From Brachybacterium vulturis (GTDB taxonomy: Bacteria > Actinomycetota > Actinomycetes > Actinomycetales > Dermabacteraceae): a stretch of DNA of 64,000 nucleotides. Made by a program: the position numbers and the translations under genes. The notes under the pieces are model-generated. The model was not told the DNA's origin and ran no database searches. It worked only from the letters and a program-made list of their open reading frames with translations. The stretch covers positions 1,860,001-1,924,000 of the forward strand of contig NZ_CP023563.1 of NCBI RefSeq assembly GCF_002407185.1, in the 5' to 3' direction. This document shows positions 61,430-64,000 of the stretch, in pieces (positions within the stretch are counted from its first letter, which is position 1; each line of letters begins with the position of its first letter).

Positions 61430-62728
61430 TCAGAGCCTCCCGGCGGCCTTGAGGGCGAGATAGGAGTCGGCCAGCGCCTGCGGGGCCCGGTCGGGCGGGG
61501 CATCGACCACATGGGCGCCGACCCGCTCCAGGGCGCGGGAGATCCCGGCCCGTTCACCGCGCGCCAGCTCGGCGGCCGCCGCACGGTACACCGATTCCAG
61601 GTCACCGCGCCCGGCGGCGAGCTCCTCGAGGGCGGGGTCCGCGATGGACGCCACCACCAGCGGATGGTCCTTGGCCAGCCGTGCCGCCACCGGCAGCAGT
61701 CCGCCGTGGACCACCGTGGAGTCGACCGGGGTGATCAGCACCACCAGGGCGCCCCGACGGGCGCGCTCGCCGATCGTGCGCGCGGCGAGCTCCCAATCGG
61801 TCTCGACCAGCGCCGGGTCCACCGCTGCGGTGGCGGTGACCATGTCGTTCAGCACCGTGGTCCGGGTCGAGCCGACGACGGAGAGATGGGGGATGCGGTC
61901 CACACAGATCAGATCGACCCGGTCCCCGGCCTGTCCGGCCAGAGCCGTCAGCAGCAGCGCCGCGTCGAACGCCGTGTCCAGCCGGGTCTCCTCGCCCAGC
62001 CGCGCGGCCGCGCTGCGGGAGGTGTCCACCACGATCAGCACGTGCCGATCCCGTTCGGGCCGCCAGGTGCGCACCACCACGCTGCGGCGGCGGGCGGTGG
62101 CACGCCAATCGATCGAGCGCACGTCGTCGCCGTCGACGAAGTCGCGCAGGGAATCGAACTCGGTGCCCTGGCCGCGCTGGTGGACGGCGGCCAGCCCTTC
62201 GATCTCCCGCAGCCGCTGCACCCGCGAGGGCAGATGGCGTCGGGCCCCGAAGGGGTGCAGGGCCAGCAGCCGGCCCGGAGCGGTGGCCCGCGCGGTGCGC
62301 CGCGCGAGTCCGAGCGGACCGCGCGAGGCGATCAGCAGGATCCGCGACCGGTGCTCGCCGCGGCGGATCGGGGTGAAGACCTGGGAGATCGCGCGGCGCT
62401 CCCGGGCGGGCAGCCGCACGGCGGCGCGCTGCGCCTCCAGCCCTGCGGTCGGGTTCCAGGCGTCGCGCACCTCGAGCGAGGCGGCGCGGGCGGTGGAGTT
62501 GGTCAGCAGCAGGCGGCCGGTGACGGTGTTGCCCAGCCGCACCTGGGTCGGTGCCTCCCGACGCACCTGGAGACGGCGCGGGTCGGGGGCGAGCAGCGCA
62601 TCGGTGAGGATCACCAGCATCCACAGCGCCACCAGGATCCCCAGCACCCACCAGGTGGGCCACAGCACGATCACGGGCAGCGCGAGCAGCGCGACCAGGG
62701 CCGCGCGCGGGGTCAGCGAGATCCTCAT
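61430..62728 (-). CDS. DUF58 domain protein with MoxR partner
   Basis: 432 residues. Two N-terminal hydrophobic helices ('ALVALLALPVIVLWPTWWVL', 'GILVALWMLVILTDALL') anchor it, followed by an extended domain and the DUF58 core 'DFVDGDDVRSIDWRATARR' near residue 195. A vWA-like MIDAS segment 'VLIVVDTSRSAAARLG' lies near residue 235 (DxSxS), and 'RRGALVVLITPVDST' follows. It lies 10 bp downstream of the MoxR ATPase gene, the usual order of this complex, proposed to act in folding or assembly of envelope proteins or metal enzymes. Confidence 0.92.
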   Translation of the reverse strand: MRISLTPRAALVALLALPVIVLWPTWWVLGILVALWMLVILTDALLAPDPRRLQVRREAPTQVRLGNTVTGRLLLTNSTARAASLEVRDAWNPTAGLEAQRAAVRLPARERRAISQVFTPIRRGEHRSRILLIASRGPLGLARRTARATAPGRLLALHPFGARRHLPSRVQRLREIEGLAAVHQRGQGTEFDSLRDFVDGDDVRSIDWRATARRRSVVVRTWRPERDRHVLIVVDTSRSAAARLGEETRLDTAFDAALLLTALAGQAGDRVDLICVDRIPHLSVVGSTRTTVLNDMVTATAAVDPALVETDWELAARTIGERARRGALVVLITPVDSTVVHGGLLPVAARLAKDHPLVVASIADPALEELAAGRGDLESVYRAAAAELARGERAGISRALERVGAHVVDAPPDRAPQALADSYLALKAAGRL

Positions 62729-62738
62729 CGGCGTCGCC

Positions 62739-63760
<1,022 letters not shown>

Positions 63761-63764
<4 letters not shown>

Positions 63765-64000
63765 CGGTCGATCTCCTTCTCGAGACGGTCGAGCTCGTGC
63801 GCGAGGCGGACGAGGTCCTGGTCGCTGGTGACGGGGGTGGGGCCGAGCAGGGCGCGCAGCTGCTCCTCGGAGCGGTCCGCATGCGGCCGGAGCGCCGCGA
63901 GCAGACCCTCGAGCGAGGATTCATGGCGGAGCCCGAGGCGGTCGGCCAGTCGGGTGGAGGCGGCGGTGCGCAGCGCGCGGGCCGCATCGTCCCGGGCATC
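63761..64000 (-). CDS. C-terminal end of an envelope-cluster protein, probably DUF4350 (5' part outside window)
   Basis: Only the last 79 residues are present, from the right edge to a stop that overlaps the MoxR start (ATGA). The visible part is helical and charged: 'ALRTAASTRLADRLGLRHES', 'LLAALRPHADRSEEQLRALL', 'DLVRLAHELDRLEKEIDR'. In many actinobacteria the gene directly before MoxR in the DUF58 cluster encodes a DUF4350 protein with this kind of tail. The identification rests mostly on position. Confidence 0.6.

Overview
The window is a GC-rich, gene-dense actinobacterial chromosome segment with frequent ATGA/GTGA stop-start overlaps and many GTG starts. It carries a WhiB regulator, acyl-CoA carboxylase with an epsilon subunit, a GlfT2-type galactofuranosyltransferase and the MoxR/DUF58/SpoIIM/RDD block. 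Gene content and order resemble the Mycobacterium tuberculosis deoD-pmmB / lpdA / accA3-accD5-birA / purEK / whiB2-manB region (from memory). No arabinan or mycolate genes are present. A Micrococcales-type organism such as Brachybacterium is my best guess, but the sequence alone does not prove it. I saw no tRNA, rRNA, CRISPR array, insertion sequence or prophage.

Left part (1-19,683), mostly core metabolism. It holds a truncated GntR/FadR regulator with an Nramp-like transporter that lacks the usual metal ligands. Next come deoC, a phosphopentomutase/phosphoglucomutase-type enzyme with purine nucleoside phosphorylase, and an LpdA-type flavoprotein. A minus-strand acyl-CoA carboxylase cluster follows (accD-accE-DUF885 protein-maf-accA3). 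The plus strand then carries birA, a class III adenylate cyclase, a two-component system and purK-purE.

Middle part (19,813-48,363), a large cell-surface glycan locus. Five enzymes (N-acetyltransferase, aminotransferase, oxidoreductase, 2-epimerase, 6-dehydrogenase) together match the WbpA-B-E-D-I route to UDP-ManNAc3NAcA. Between them lie a Wzx-type flippase, an asparagine-synthase-like protein, several GT-B glycosyltransferases (one a double-domain fusion), two large DUF6541-like membrane proteins, and a DPM1-type GT2 with a DUF2304 partner gene. An LCP ligase gene separates this from a galactofuran module: GlfT1-like GT2, a second GT2, UDP-galactopyranose mutase, GlfT2 and a Wzm/Wzt ABC exporter. 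The likely product is one or two anionic and/or galactofuran-containing wall polysaccharides.

Right part (48,406-64,000). It holds a TIGR03089 protein and CofE-like ligase, WhiB, a very large GT2 membrane protein with a DUF5719 partner, a catalytically degenerate zincin-family protein, DUF3499, and a ManB phosphomannomutase fused to a Trm112-like zinc ribbon. It ends in the RDD / SpoIIM / DUF58 / MoxR / DUF4350 envelope cluster. That cluster is interrupted by a methyltransferase and what looks like a decayed phosphotransferase gene. Starts were chosen by ribosome binding site and family length, and several differ from the longest open frame.
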